Below are positions 8,150-15,414 of a stretch of DNA of 47,010 nucleotides, in pieces. The stretch covers positions 1 to 47,010 of the forward strand of contig DIUL01000086.1 in NCBI GenBank assembly GCA_002422345.1. The letters are read 5' to 3'. A program made the position numbers and the translations under genes. Source of the DNA: Acetobacteraceae bacterium UBA6159 (GTDB taxonomy: Bacteria > Pseudomonadota > Alphaproteobacteria > Acetobacterales > Acetobacteraceae). How positions within the stretch are numbered: the stretch's first letter is position 1; every line of letters begins with the position of its first letter. The notes beneath the pieces were generated by a model. It saw only the letters and a list, made by a program, of their open reading frames with translations. It did no database searches and was not told the origin of the DNA.

Positions 8150-9310
8150 TCACCCCTTCCGTCGAACCAGGTGCAGCGACAAAGCCGAAGCCGCCAACCC
8201 CAAAGCCGCCGCCCCGTACAACAGTATGCTCGGCACGATCGGCAGAAGCGCCCCCGCGATCAGCGGCCCGATCCCCGCCCCCAGGTCGCGCCACGTCGCC
8301 AGCCGCGCCAGGGCGCTCACCCGTTCGGAGGGGGGCACCAGGGCCGCGGCAACCGGAGGAGCCAAGGGTTGCAGCAGCCCTCGCAGCCCCACCACACCCA
8401 GCGCGCCCACCCACAGCGCCCCCATTCCGATCAGCCCCAACCCCGCGGCCGAGATTAACGACAGCAGGATCAGCATCCGCAGCGACCCGTACCGCTCCCC
8501 CAACCGGCCGCCCACCGGGCTCAGCACCAGTTCCGAGACATAGCGCAGCGTCAGCGCCGCCCCCGCCGCCAGGCCGGCACCGCTCGGCAGCGCCTCGGCC
8601 GCCAGAACCGAAAGCCCCAGCACGAACAGCCCATCCAACCCCAGCCCCTGGATGAACGACCACATGTCCAGCCGAGACGGCAGCGCGAACCGAGGCCCCC
8701 CCGCCACCTTCTGCCCATGGCCGCCGGGCAGGCGCATGGCGAAGGGGAACGCCCCCAGGGCCACAATCCCCAGCAGGATGAACACGATGGGCGCGCCCCA
8801 GAACTCGGCGATCCCTGCCCCCGCCATCAGCGCCACCATCGGCCCCGCGGCAATGATCGCTCGGCTTCGACCACTGCGGCGGGCGGCACCATGAGGCTCC
8901 GCCGTCGCGATGGCCTGGGTCGCGATGTTCATCGCCGCGAAGGACAGCCCCCACAACAGCCGGCAGGCCAGCAGCGTCCAAAGCCCCGGCAACAGCGCGT
9001 ATCCGAAGGAGGACGCCGCCGCCCCCAGCACCGCCACCATGCAGCAGATCCGGGCGCCATACCGCTCATAGCTCCGCGCAACCCAGCCATACCCGATGAT
9101 CCGGACCAGCCGGTTGGCCGCCAGCAGCACCCCCGCCTCGGCCAGCGTCACCCCGAACCCCGCCGCGTGCAAAGGCAGCAGCAGATACAGCACCGTATCC
9201 GTCGGCAGCGTCAGCGCCAGGGTGATGGAGGCATCCCGGGACGCCACATCGGTGCGCCGGCGGAACTCAGCCACGGAGGGGTCAGGCAAATGGGGTGCGT
9301 CAGAGGCCAT
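8150..9310 (-). CDS. MFS transporter
   Basis: This 386-residue protein has about 12 hydrophobic segments and belongs to the major facilitator superfamily. The loop after helix 2 carries a relaxed form of the MFS A motif (RIIGYGWVARSYERYGAR), and the second half repeats it as SELVLSPVGGRLGERYGSLR. The ATG at 9310 gives a short cytoplasmic N-terminus before the first helix. A long upstream extension of the frame runs antisense to the Pit accessory gene and is not credible. The substrate cannot be named. It is divergent from the DUF47-Pit pair, with a 108-base shared control region. Confidence 0.85.
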   Translation of the reverse strand: MASDAPHLPDPSVAEFRRRTDVASRDASITLALTLPTDTVLYLLLPLHAAGFGVTLAEAGVLLAANRLVRIIGYGWVARSYERYGARICCMVAVLGAAASSFGYALLPGLWTLLACRLLWGLSFAAMNIATQAIATAEPHGAARRSGRSRAIIAAGPMVALMAGAGIAEFWGAPIVFILLGIVALGAFPFAMRLPGGHGQKVAGGPRFALPSRLDMWSFIQGLGLDGLFVLGLSVLAAEALPSGAGLAAGAALTLRYVSELVLSPVGGRLGERYGSLRMLILLSLISAAGLGLIGMGALWVGALGVVGLRGLLQPLAPPVAAALVPPSERVSALARLATWRDLGAGIGPLIAGALLPIVPSILLYGAAALGLAASALSLHLVRRKG

Positions 9311-9338
9311 CCCAGCACGCTGCCGCACAAGCCGTCGT

Positions 9339-9356
9339 ATTACAATTGGATGACAA
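9339..9356 (-). promoter_or_regulatory. Pho-box-like site
   Basis: Read on the minus strand, the site is TTGTCAT, 4 bases, TTGTAAT, which matches the PhoB half-site CTGTCAT at 6 of 7 and 5 of 7 positions with the usual 4-base gap. It lies in the divergent region between the MFS gene (29 bases from its start) and the phosphate transport pair. In rhizobia PhoB represses the orfA-pit operon, so a PhoB site here makes sense. This is a pattern match only. Confidence 0.4.
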
Positions 9357-9418
9357 TCGAACTTATCCGCCGTAATGACCGCCCCCATACGGTTCGAGGT
9401 CAAGGGGGTCGACTCGTG

Positions 9419-10063
9419 ATGTTTCGCTGGTTTCGCCGGCTCATGCCGCGCGAAGAGCAATTCTTTGACATGTACGCCCGCCACGCCGACGCCATCGTCC
9501 GCGGGGCCGAGGAACTGCGGGGCATGCTGAACGGGGGGGATGCCGTCCTCCGCCACTACCCCACCGTCCTGACGGCCGAAGACGACGCCGACGCCATCAC
9601 GCGGGAGGTCGTGCAGGCCGTCCGCCGGACCTTCGTCACCCCCTTCGACCGCGGCGACATCCAGGGCCTGATCAGCCGCATGGACGACACGATCGATCAG
9701 ATGAAGAAGTGCGCCAAGACCATCGTCCTGTTCGAGATCACGACCTTCGACCCCGACTATGTCCGCATGGGCGACGCCATCGTCCGCTGCGCCGTCCTCC
9801 TGCGCGAAGCCGTCCCCCTGCTGTCCCGCATGAGCCCCAATGCCTCCCGCATCAATGAACTCTGCGAACAGATCCGCCGGGTGGAGGGAGAGGCCGACGA
9901 CCTCCACGACGCCGGGGTGACCGAGCTATACCGCCGCTGCATGCCCAACGACGCCCTGAGGTTCATCGCCGAGCGGGAGGTGCTGGACCATTTGGAGCGG
10001 ATCGTGGACCGGTTTGACGACGCGGCGAATGAGATCGAAGGCATCGTGGTCGAGCATATCTGA
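9419..10063 (+). CDS. Pit accessory protein, DUF47/PhoU-like (TIGR00153 family)
   Basis: This 214-residue, all-helical protein belongs to the DUF47 family, found directly upstream of Pit transporters and thought to modulate them, as PhoU does for Pst. It begins with the typical MFRWFRRLMPREEQFFD. Other family features are YARHADAIVRGAEEL, FVTPFDRGDIQGLISRMDD and the later VEGEADDLHDAGV. The ATG at 9419 has GGGGG 10-14 bases upstream. An in-frame ATG at 9350 would add 23 residues not expected in the family. The pit start is 3 bases after the stop. Confidence 0.9.
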   Translation: MFRWFRRLMPREEQFFDMYARHADAIVRGAEELRGMLNGGDAVLRHYPTVLTAEDDADAITREVVQAVRRTFVTPFDRGDIQGLISRMDDTIDQMKKCAKTIVLFEITTFDPDYVRMGDAIVRCAVLLREAVPLLSRMSPNASRINELCEQIRRVEGEADDLHDAGVTELYRRCMPNDALRFIAEREVLDHLERIVDRFDDAANEIEGIVVEHI

Positions 10064-10066
10064 CCG

Positions 10067-11071
10067 ATGGATGCCCAACTCGCCCTGCCGCTGCTCTACG
10101 GCCTGATCCTGGTCGCGCTGCTGTTCGACTTCCTCAATGGGCTGCATGACGCGGCGAACTCGATCGCGACCATCGTCTCGACCCGGGTTCTTCGCCCGCA
10201 ATACGCCGTGGCCTGGGCGGCGTTCTTCAACTTCATCGCCTTCCTGTTCTTTGGCCTGCATGTGGCCAAGACGATCGGGACGGGCATCGTGGACGCCGGG
10301 ATCATCGACCCGTCGGTGATCTTCGGAGCCCTATCAGGCGCCATCGCCTGGAACCTGATCACCTGGGGGTTGGGGATTCCGTCGTCATCCTCTCACGCGC
10401 TGGTGGGCGGCATCCTGGGAGCGGGCACGGCCAAGTCCGGCCTGGCGGCGATCGTCTGGTCGGGGCTGGGGAAGACGCTGTTCGCGATCATCCTGTCGCC
10501 TCTGGTCGGGCTGCTGCTGGCCCTGTTCCTGGTGCTGATCGTGTCGTGGCTGTTTTCCCGGACCACGCCCTTTGTTGTCGACAGTTCCTTCCGCTGGCTC
10601 CAGTTCGTCTCCGCTTCCATGTATTCGCTCGGCCATGGCGGGAATGACGCGCAGAAGACGATGGGGATCATCGCGGTTCTTCTGTTCTCCCAGGGATTGC
10701 TGGGGGAGACGTTTCATGTCCCGTTCTGGGTGGTGATCACCTGCCAGCTTGCGATGGGGCTGGGGACGCTGTTCGGCGGGTGGCGGATCGTCCACACGAT
10801 GGGATCAAAGATCACGCGCCTGTCCCCGATGCAGGGGTTCTGCGCCGAGACGGGGGGCGCGATCACCCTATTCACCGCGACCGCCTTGGGCGTGCCGGTG
10901 TCGACGACCCACACGATCACGGGCGCGATCGTGGGGGTTGGGGCGGCCAGGCGGACCTCGGCCGTGCGCTGGGGCGTGGCGGGGAATATCGTGGTGGCCT
11001 GGGTGATCACGATCCCGGCCTCGGCCGCCATCGCGGCGGTGACGTATGGGGTGGTGGGGTTGTTCCGGTAG
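10067..11071 (+). CDS. pit: Low-affinity inorganic phosphate transporter, Pit family
   Basis: Pit proteins co-transport phosphate, as a neutral metal-phosphate complex, with protons. The 334-residue product has about 10 membrane segments and the duplicated family signatures: GLHDAANSIATIVSTR near the N-terminus and GHGGNDAQKTMGIIAVLL in the second half. GIPSSSSHALVGGILGAG and GVPVSTTHTITGAIVGVG are the matching re-entrant motifs. The length suits the short bacterial Pit type. It follows the DUF47 gene by 3 bases and is co-transcribed with it. Confidence 0.93.
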   Translation: MDAQLALPLLYGLILVALLFDFLNGLHDAANSIATIVSTRVLRPQYAVAWAAFFNFIAFLFFGLHVAKTIGTGIVDAGIIDPSVIFGALSGAIAWNLITWGLGIPSSSSHALVGGILGAGTAKSGLAAIVWSGLGKTLFAIILSPLVGLLLALFLVLIVSWLFSRTTPFVVDSSFRWLQFVSASMYSLGHGGNDAQKTMGIIAVLLFSQGLLGETFHVPFWVVITCQLAMGLGTLFGGWRIVHTMGSKITRLSPMQGFCAETGGAITLFTATALGVPVSTTHTITGAIVGVGAARRTSAVRWGVAGNIVVAWVITIPASAAIAAVTYGVVGLFR

Positions 11072-11146
11072 GGGTTGGGGTCGGGGCCTGGAACGCCGGG
11101 CTTGGGCGTCGGTTCCGTTGCCACATGCCGCCCCCGCCCCGCCAAA

Positions 11147-11180
11147 CCGTCATCCCCGGCCTTGGGCCGGGGACCATCGC
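11147..11180. repeat. REP-like palindrome downstream of pit
   Basis: The sequence CCGTCATCCCCGGCC, TTG, GGCCGGGGACCATCGCC forms a strong GC hairpin. It has the CCGTCAT head shared with the REP copies at 12485 and 41384-41417. It lies 75 bases after the pit stop and could also act as a transcription barrier between pit and the convergent HGGxSTG gene. Confidence 0.6.
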
Positions 11181-11201
11181 CCGCACCCCAACCGCGTGAC
11201 A

Positions 11202-11870
11202 TCACCCGTCCCACCGGTTGACCGGCGGCCCCCGCCCGCCACGAGGCCCGTCATCCCGCCGCCCCGCCAGCGCAACCGCCAATGCCAAGGGCGGCCATTG
11301 GTGCCGGGCGCAGGACCCGGCCCGCCAGACCGGGACAGGCCGCGCCAGCCACGCCGCCCGGGGCGGGGTCACCGCATGCAGAACCGCGGCGGAACGGGGC
11401 TCGGGCTGGGACGGTTCCGGCTCCGGCGGGTCCGGTGGTTCCGGGGCCGGCACCCGCGCCGCTGCCTCCTGTGCCAGCCGAGCGGCGATCCAGTGGCCGA
11501 AGGTGGGGTCGGTGGCGGAGGGGTAAATGCCCTTGCTCATCAACCGACTGGACACGCGCAGCACGCGCACGAGAGCGGCCAGGCGCCGCCCGGCATCGCC
11601 ATACATCCCATGCTTCGTATGCGCCGCGGTGCGCGCCGCCGCGCCGGCCTCCGTCCGGGCGCCGGTGCTTTTGCCGCCATGGAAGCGGCACCGTCCGTTC
11701 CGCATCGCGGGCTGCCGGCACGCCAGGCCCTGCCGGGTGCGTGCGCCGCAGCAGGGCAAGGTCGACAGGTCCCGGCGGGGGTTGCCGTTCCTCAGGGTCG
11801 CCGGCGGTTCGGCCGAGGGGGAAACGGCTTGTCCGTGGGGGTTGGGCGGGGTGGGTTTCTCACCGGACAT
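11202..11870 (-). CDS. HGGxSTG domain-containing protein of unknown function
   Basis: This is a 222-residue protein of unknown function. The central part matches a motif found in many alphaproteobacterial and phage-borne proteins: CCGARTRQGLACRQPAM, then NGRCRFHGGKSTGARTEAG. Its cysteines and histidine could bind zinc (inference). The C-terminal third is rich in proline and charged residues and looks disordered. I chose the ATG at 11870 because the frame upstream is low-complexity and overlaps the neighbouring gene. It follows that gene by 23 bases on the same strand, so the two probably form one unit. The gene is adjacent to a STAND NTPase gene. Confidence 0.75.
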   Translation of the reverse strand: MSGEKPTPPNPHGQAVSPSAEPPATLRNGNPRRDLSTLPCCGARTRQGLACRQPAMRNGRCRFHGGKSTGARTEAGAAARTAAHTKHGMYGDAGRRLAALVRVLRVSSRLMSKGIYPSATDPTFGHWIAARLAQEAAARVPAPEPPDPPEPEPSQPEPRSAAVLHAVTPPRAAWLARPVPVWRAGSCARHQWPPLALAVALAGRRDDGPRGGRGPPVNRWDG

Positions 11871-11893
11871 GGGGTTCGACCGTAGGAAAAAAG

Positions 11894-12310
11894 TCAGCGA
11901 CGGTAGGGACGCTTGCTGGTGGCCCAGCCGCGATGCCGCTCCAACTGTCGCAGGATCGTTTGGTAGCTTTGCATCAGGTCGGCGGCGTTTGCATACAGGC
12001 GGGCGGTGTGGGGGTCCGCCGGGGCGGCGGATGCGCGGTGGGCGGCCTGGCGGAGGCAGTCGGTCGCGGCCCCATGCGCCGCCACGGCCTGCGCGGCGAG
12101 CATGGCCTCCATCGGGTCGGCTGGTTCGAAGGACAGCAGGGCCTGACGGGCGGACTCCCATTGGGCGAGGCGCCGAGCGTCGGTCATGGTGGTGTCGTCG
12201 ACGCGGGTGGCGAGGAGTTGGCGGAGCAGCACGCGGGAGAAGGCGGCGGGGAGCGGGCCGATGGGGCCGGAGAGGGGGGCGTTGGTGGGTGGGGGGAATT
12301 GGGCGGGCAT
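11894..12310 (-). CDS. Small alpha-helical protein of unknown function, partner of the HGGxSTG gene
   Basis: This 138-residue protein is not recognised. Its C-terminal half is helical and includes AAQAVAAHGAATDCLRQAAH and LYANAADLMQSYQTILRQLE, a pattern I associate with proteins encoded next to HGGxSTG proteins (from memory). The ATG at 12310 was preferred because a good promoter (-35 at 12368-12373) overlaps the longer frame. A TTG at 12373 would place the start inside that -35 element. Codon use is GC-rich like the neighbours. It may be a small DNA-associated or phage-derived protein, but nothing shows this directly. Confidence 0.6.
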   Translation of the reverse strand: MPAQFPPPTNAPLSGPIGPLPAAFSRVLLRQLLATRVDDTTMTDARRLAQWESARQALLSFEPADPMEAMLAAQAVAAHGAATDCLRQAAHRASAAPADPHTARLYANAADLMQSYQTILRQLERHRGWATSKRPYRR

Positions 12311-12344
12311 GACCCTGGGTGTCTCTGCGTGGGGAGGGGGGCGG

Positions 12345-12373
12345 AGAGTAGCAGGAAATAGGAATATTGTCAA
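12345..12373 (-). promoter_or_regulatory. Sigma-70-type promoter for the small protein/HGGxSTG unit
   Basis: On the minus strand a perfect -35 hexamer TTGACA (12368-12373) is followed after 17 bases by TACTCT (12345-12350) as the -10. The spacer is rich in A and T, unusual for this GC-rich region. Transcription would begin about 28 bases upstream of the ATG at 12310. Confidence 0.55.
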
Positions 12374-12484
12374 GATGGGGTGGTGTGGCCGGGGACGGCT
12401 GGAGGAGGTGTTTGGTGTGGAGAGGTTGGGGGGACGGGTGGTGAATGTCCGTGCCCGCGCGTCCCGCCCCCGCCCTCTCCCCCC

Positions 12485-12518
12485 CCGTCATGGCCGGGCC
12501 TGTCCCGGCCACCGCCAG
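12485..12518. repeat. REP-like palindrome
   Basis: CCGTCATGGCCGGGCC, TGT, CCCGGCCACCGCCAG forms a GC-rich hairpin and matches both arms of the REP pair at 41305-41417 (CCGTC, TGGCCGGG, CCCGGCCATCGCCAG). It lies in the 325-base gap between the STAND gene and the small-protein gene. The rest of that gap (12374-12484 and 12519-12635) shows no gene, only GC-rich low-complexity sequence. Confidence 0.7.
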
Positions 12519-12635
12519 GGAGCCAGGCGTTTGGGACCTTGCCCCGGAGGTGGCAGCGGGCGCTTCAGGCGATGGGGGGCGGTTTGGCGGGGATGGGGGA
12601 GAGGAACCGGGCGTCTGCCGCGACCACCCGACCCG

Positions 12636-15266
12636 CTATCCGAAGCGGCGTTCGACGTCCGCCACCTCGTGTTCCAGCCCCATCTCCCGCCACGCCGCCT
12701 TGGCCGCCGCGACATGGGCGGCGCGTTCGGCGCCGGTGGACACAGCGGCGAGGTCCTCATGCGCGATGGCGATGCTGTGCGTGGCGTGGATACGCTGATA
12801 CAGCGCCAGCGACGCCTCGGCCCGAGCGCGGGCGGTTGCCGTGTCGCCGAGCGCCGCCGCGACGCGCCCCTGGCCGAGGATGCAGTTCGCCTCTCCCACC
12901 ACATCTCCCACCCGCCGGAACAGCGGCCAGGCTTCCTCATACCGCGCGCGCGCCCCTTCGTGGTCCGAGCGGCGGAGCGCGATGTCGCCCAGGCTTCGGA
13001 TGCAGTTCGCCTCTCCCAGCACAGAACCCACGCGCCGGTACAGCGGCAAGGCTTCCTCATACCGCGCACGCGCCCCTTCGTGGTCCGAGCGGCGGAGTGC
13101 GATGTCGCCCAGGTTTTTGATGCAGTTCGCCTCTCCCAGCACAGAACCCACGCGCCGGAACAGCGGCAAGGCTTCCTCATACCGCGCACGTGCCCCATCG
13201 TGGTCCGAGCGGTGGAGCGCGATGTGGCCCAGGCCTTGGATGCAGTTCGCCTCTCCGACCACATCCCCCACGCGCCGGTACAGCGCCAAGGCTCCCTCAA
13301 GTCGCGCACGCGCCCCTTCGTGGTCCGAGCGGTCGAAGGAAATCACGGCATGCCAGAAATGACATGCCGCCTCACCCGCCGCGTCATCGGCGGCACGGCA
13401 GGCATCGGCCAGCGCGGCCAGCACGGCGGGGCTGCCGGCGCCGCTGGCCGAGAGCAGGCCATGCACGCCATTCAGTGCCGCCACTGCCGGTTGCCGCAAG
13501 CCCAGACCGGGGGCGGCGCGCAGGGCGGCGTCGATATTCGCGACCTCCGGCGTCAGGGCGGCCAGGGCCTCAGCGCCGCCGTCGGCCAGGATCTTCTCGC
13601 CCTCGGTACGGGCGCGATCCAGGAAATGCCGGCACCAGGCGGTGGCGTCGTCGCCCGTCGGTAGACAGGCGCGGCGGGCGTGATCACGCACCGGGGGCAG
13701 CAGGTCCAACCGACGGTCTGGGCGCAGATACGCCAAGCCGGTGCCGCACAGCGCTTCCTCGGCGGTGAAGGCAGCGTCGCCGAACATGGCGATGAGGTCC
13801 GAGGGGGAAAGGCCAGCCGGGCACTGGCCCAGGATCGCGAACAGGCGATGCGCATCCAGCGTCATGCGGCTCGACCCGAGCGACAAGGCGATCGAATACG
13901 TCACCGAGGACAGGCGATGTTTCGCTCCAGCGTTCAGACTGGCGACCTCGGGGCCGAGGCGCCTCCACTCCCCCCACAGCCCCGCCAACGTCGGATGCCG
14001 CGCCGCTCGGCGGGCGGTCAGGCAGATCGCCAAAGGGACGCCGCCGAGCGAGTGCAGGAATGCGGGCAGGTCGGGGTCGGTGGATTTGGCGGCGCCGGCG
14101 ATTTCCAGGAACAAGGCGCGCGCATCGGGGTCGGACAAAGGCGCGACCGGATGGCGCGGGGACCAGCGCGCGCCGCCCACGTGCTCATCCCCCCGGAAAC
14201 TGGCGAGCAGGGTCAGGCCGGGGATGGCGGCGAGTTGGCTGATCCGGGCCTCGATCGCGAGCGGGTCGGCTTCCCAGGGGGTTTCGAGATTGTCCAGCAC
14301 CAGCAAGGCGGGCGCCTGTCCCAGGCGATGGACGGCGGCGGCGAACCCGGCGGTGGGGGAGAGGTGCAGGCCGAGCAGAAGCTGGGAGTCGAAGGTGTCC
14401 CGGTCGGTGGCGGTGTCGAGTTCGACGAACCAGCGGCGGTCGAGGAACCGGGCTTTCACGTCGTCGTGGTGGGCGGCCTGCTGGGTGATGGTTGTCTTGC
14501 CGATGCCGCCCGGGCCATGGACGAGGACGGCGGCGCCTGGGGTGAGGGCGGCGGTGATGGTGGCAATGTCGGTGTCCCGGCCGTAGCAGAGGTGTGGCAG
14601 GGGGATGGGGGTGGATGGCTGGGCGGGTTGTGGCTCGGACGGTCGCGGGCTGGTCGGGAGGATCGTTTCCATCGCGGTGCGGAACTTCGTCTTGAAGTCC
14701 TCGATGCCGTCATAGGTCTGGTAGCCGCCGCGCGCGGAACGGTCGGGGTTCTTGAACTGCGCGGAGAACGCCTCGACCAGATCGAGTTGGCGGTTCTTCT
14801 CCCGCCGCTCGGGATCATTCGCTTTGATGTCCGGTACATCCTCGCGATGAAAGACCAAGATCAGCGGTTGTGGATCAGCGGTCCAGGCGTCGAGAAATTC
14901 CCACTCGGTCCCGGATTGATAGGCTGTCTTGTCCGGCTTCGCGAACGTGTCCAGCGACAGATGGGTGCCAAGACGGCTGGCGACGATCACGATGACGATG
15001 TCGCAGTCACGGGGCGCGCCCTTGTATTGGATCACCGCTTGCTGCGGCGTCAGATGGGCGGGCATGGTCAGCGGATCGTGCTTGTCGTCCCAACTGACGA
15101 CCTCAAACGCGATATCCCGCTGGCCCAGGCGCTTGACGGTGTTCGGCAGAACCTCGCGCAGGTGGTCGCGGACGAACGCCCGTTCGTCCGGCACATCGCC
15201 GGGGGAGGCGAGGAAGACCCTGATGGGCTTTCCGGGTTCGTACTGGATCGGCTTCGTGGTCGCCAT
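12636..15266 (-). CDS. STAND NTPase with TIR/DUF4062-like N-terminal domain and C-terminal TPR array (candidate defence protein)
   Basis: The 876-residue protein has three parts. Residues about 15-140 form a TIR/DUF4062-like fold: strand IRVFLASPGDVPDER, a CDIVIVIVASRLG strand near 88-100, and SGTEWEFLDAW near 118-128, whose glutamates could be catalytic. Residues about 228-560 form a STAND/NB-ARC ATPase: Walker A GPGGIGKTT at 251-259, Walker B ALLVLDN at 320-326, and a winged-helix-like region. The C-terminus has tetratricopeptide repeats of 40 residues, four of them nearly identical (LGDIALRRSDHEGARARYEE and so on). Effector-STAND-TPR proteins are known in bacterial conflict systems, where the repeat end senses a target and the N-terminal domain acts. 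That role is inferred here. The ATG at 15266 fits the start of the folded domain. No signal peptide or membrane segment is seen. Confidence 0.82.
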   Translation of the reverse strand: MATTKPIQYEPGKPIRVFLASPGDVPDERAFVRDHLREVLPNTVKRLGQRDIAFEVVSWDDKHDPLTMPAHLTPQQAVIQYKGAPRDCDIVIVIVASRLGTHLSLDTFAKPDKTAYQSGTEWEFLDAWTADPQPLILVFHREDVPDIKANDPERREKNRQLDLVEAFSAQFKNPDRSARGGYQTYDGIEDFKTKFRTAMETILPTSPRPSEPQPAQPSTPIPLPHLCYGRDTDIATITAALTPGAAVLVHGPGGIGKTTITQQAAHHDDVKARFLDRRWFVELDTATDRDTFDSQLLLGLHLSPTAGFAAAVHRLGQAPALLVLDNLETPWEADPLAIEARISQLAAIPGLTLLASFRGDEHVGGARWSPRHPVAPLSDPDARALFLEIAGAAKSTDPDLPAFLHSLGGVPLAICLTARRAARHPTLAGLWGEWRRLGPEVASLNAGAKHRLSSVTYSIALSLGSSRMTLDAHRLFAILGQCPAGLSPSDLIAMFGDAAFTAEEALCGTGLAYLRPDRRLDLLPPVRDHARRACLPTGDDATAWCRHFLDRARTEGEKILADGGAEALAALTPEVANIDAALRAAPGLGLRQPAVAALNGVHGLLSASGAGSPAVLAALADACRAADDAAGEAACHFWHAVISFDRSDHEGARARLEGALALYRRVGDVVGEANCIQGLGHIALHRSDHDGARARYEEALPLFRRVGSVLGEANCIKNLGDIALRRSDHEGARARYEEALPLYRRVGSVLGEANCIRSLGDIALRRSDHEGARARYEEAWPLFRRVGDVVGEANCILGQGRVAAALGDTATARARAEASLALYQRIHATHSIAIAHEDLAAVSTGAERAAHVAAAKAAWREMGLEHEVADVERRFG
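12865..13344. repeat. Four tandem 120-bp repeats encoding TPR units
   Basis: The 3' part of the STAND gene holds four consecutive 120-base units of near-identical DNA, each encoding one 40-residue TPR-type helix pair. Units share long blocks such as GCAGTTCGCCTCTCCCA and TTCGTGGTCCGAGCGG at the same position. The third and fourth bases of codons are conserved too, which points to recent duplication or gene conversion and not only protein selection. Confidence 0.9.
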
Positions 15267-15348
15267 GCTGCTGTTCCACCTCCCCACCACTCTGGGGCAG
15301 GAACGGGGGGAAATCCAGCGTGACAGGGGCGCAACCAAACCCATGGTT

Positions 15349-15402
15349 CCGGGGGGTTGTTTACCCCCCTCCCCGGCCCTCCCCCTCAAGGGGGGAGGGA
15401 GT
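15349..15402. repeat. Palindromic repeat (CCCCTCCCCTTGAGGG family), right-half copy
   Basis: This 54-base stretch repeats the right half of the element in ccoI: TCCGGGGGGT, a short spacer, CCCCCCTCCCC, then TCCCCCTCAAGGGGGGAGGGAG split by GGCCC. It lies between the aminotransferase stop (15415) and the STAND gene start (15266), at the upstream border of the accessory block. Confidence 0.75.
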
Positions 15403-15414
15403 CGAAGGCGGCGA

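Noticed and set aside
11202..12512. A longer minus-strand frame starting at 12512 for the HGGxSTG gene
   Set aside because: The first 214 codons are low-complexity and overlap the neighbouring gene; ATG 11870 starts the recognisable protein.
12865..13344. CRISPR array
   Set aside because: The repeats are directly adjacent with no spacers, 120 bases long and coding for TPR units.
13680..15323. A 547-codon plus-strand frame antisense to the STAND gene
   Set aside because: The minus-strand frame has clear domain motifs and the plus-strand one none.
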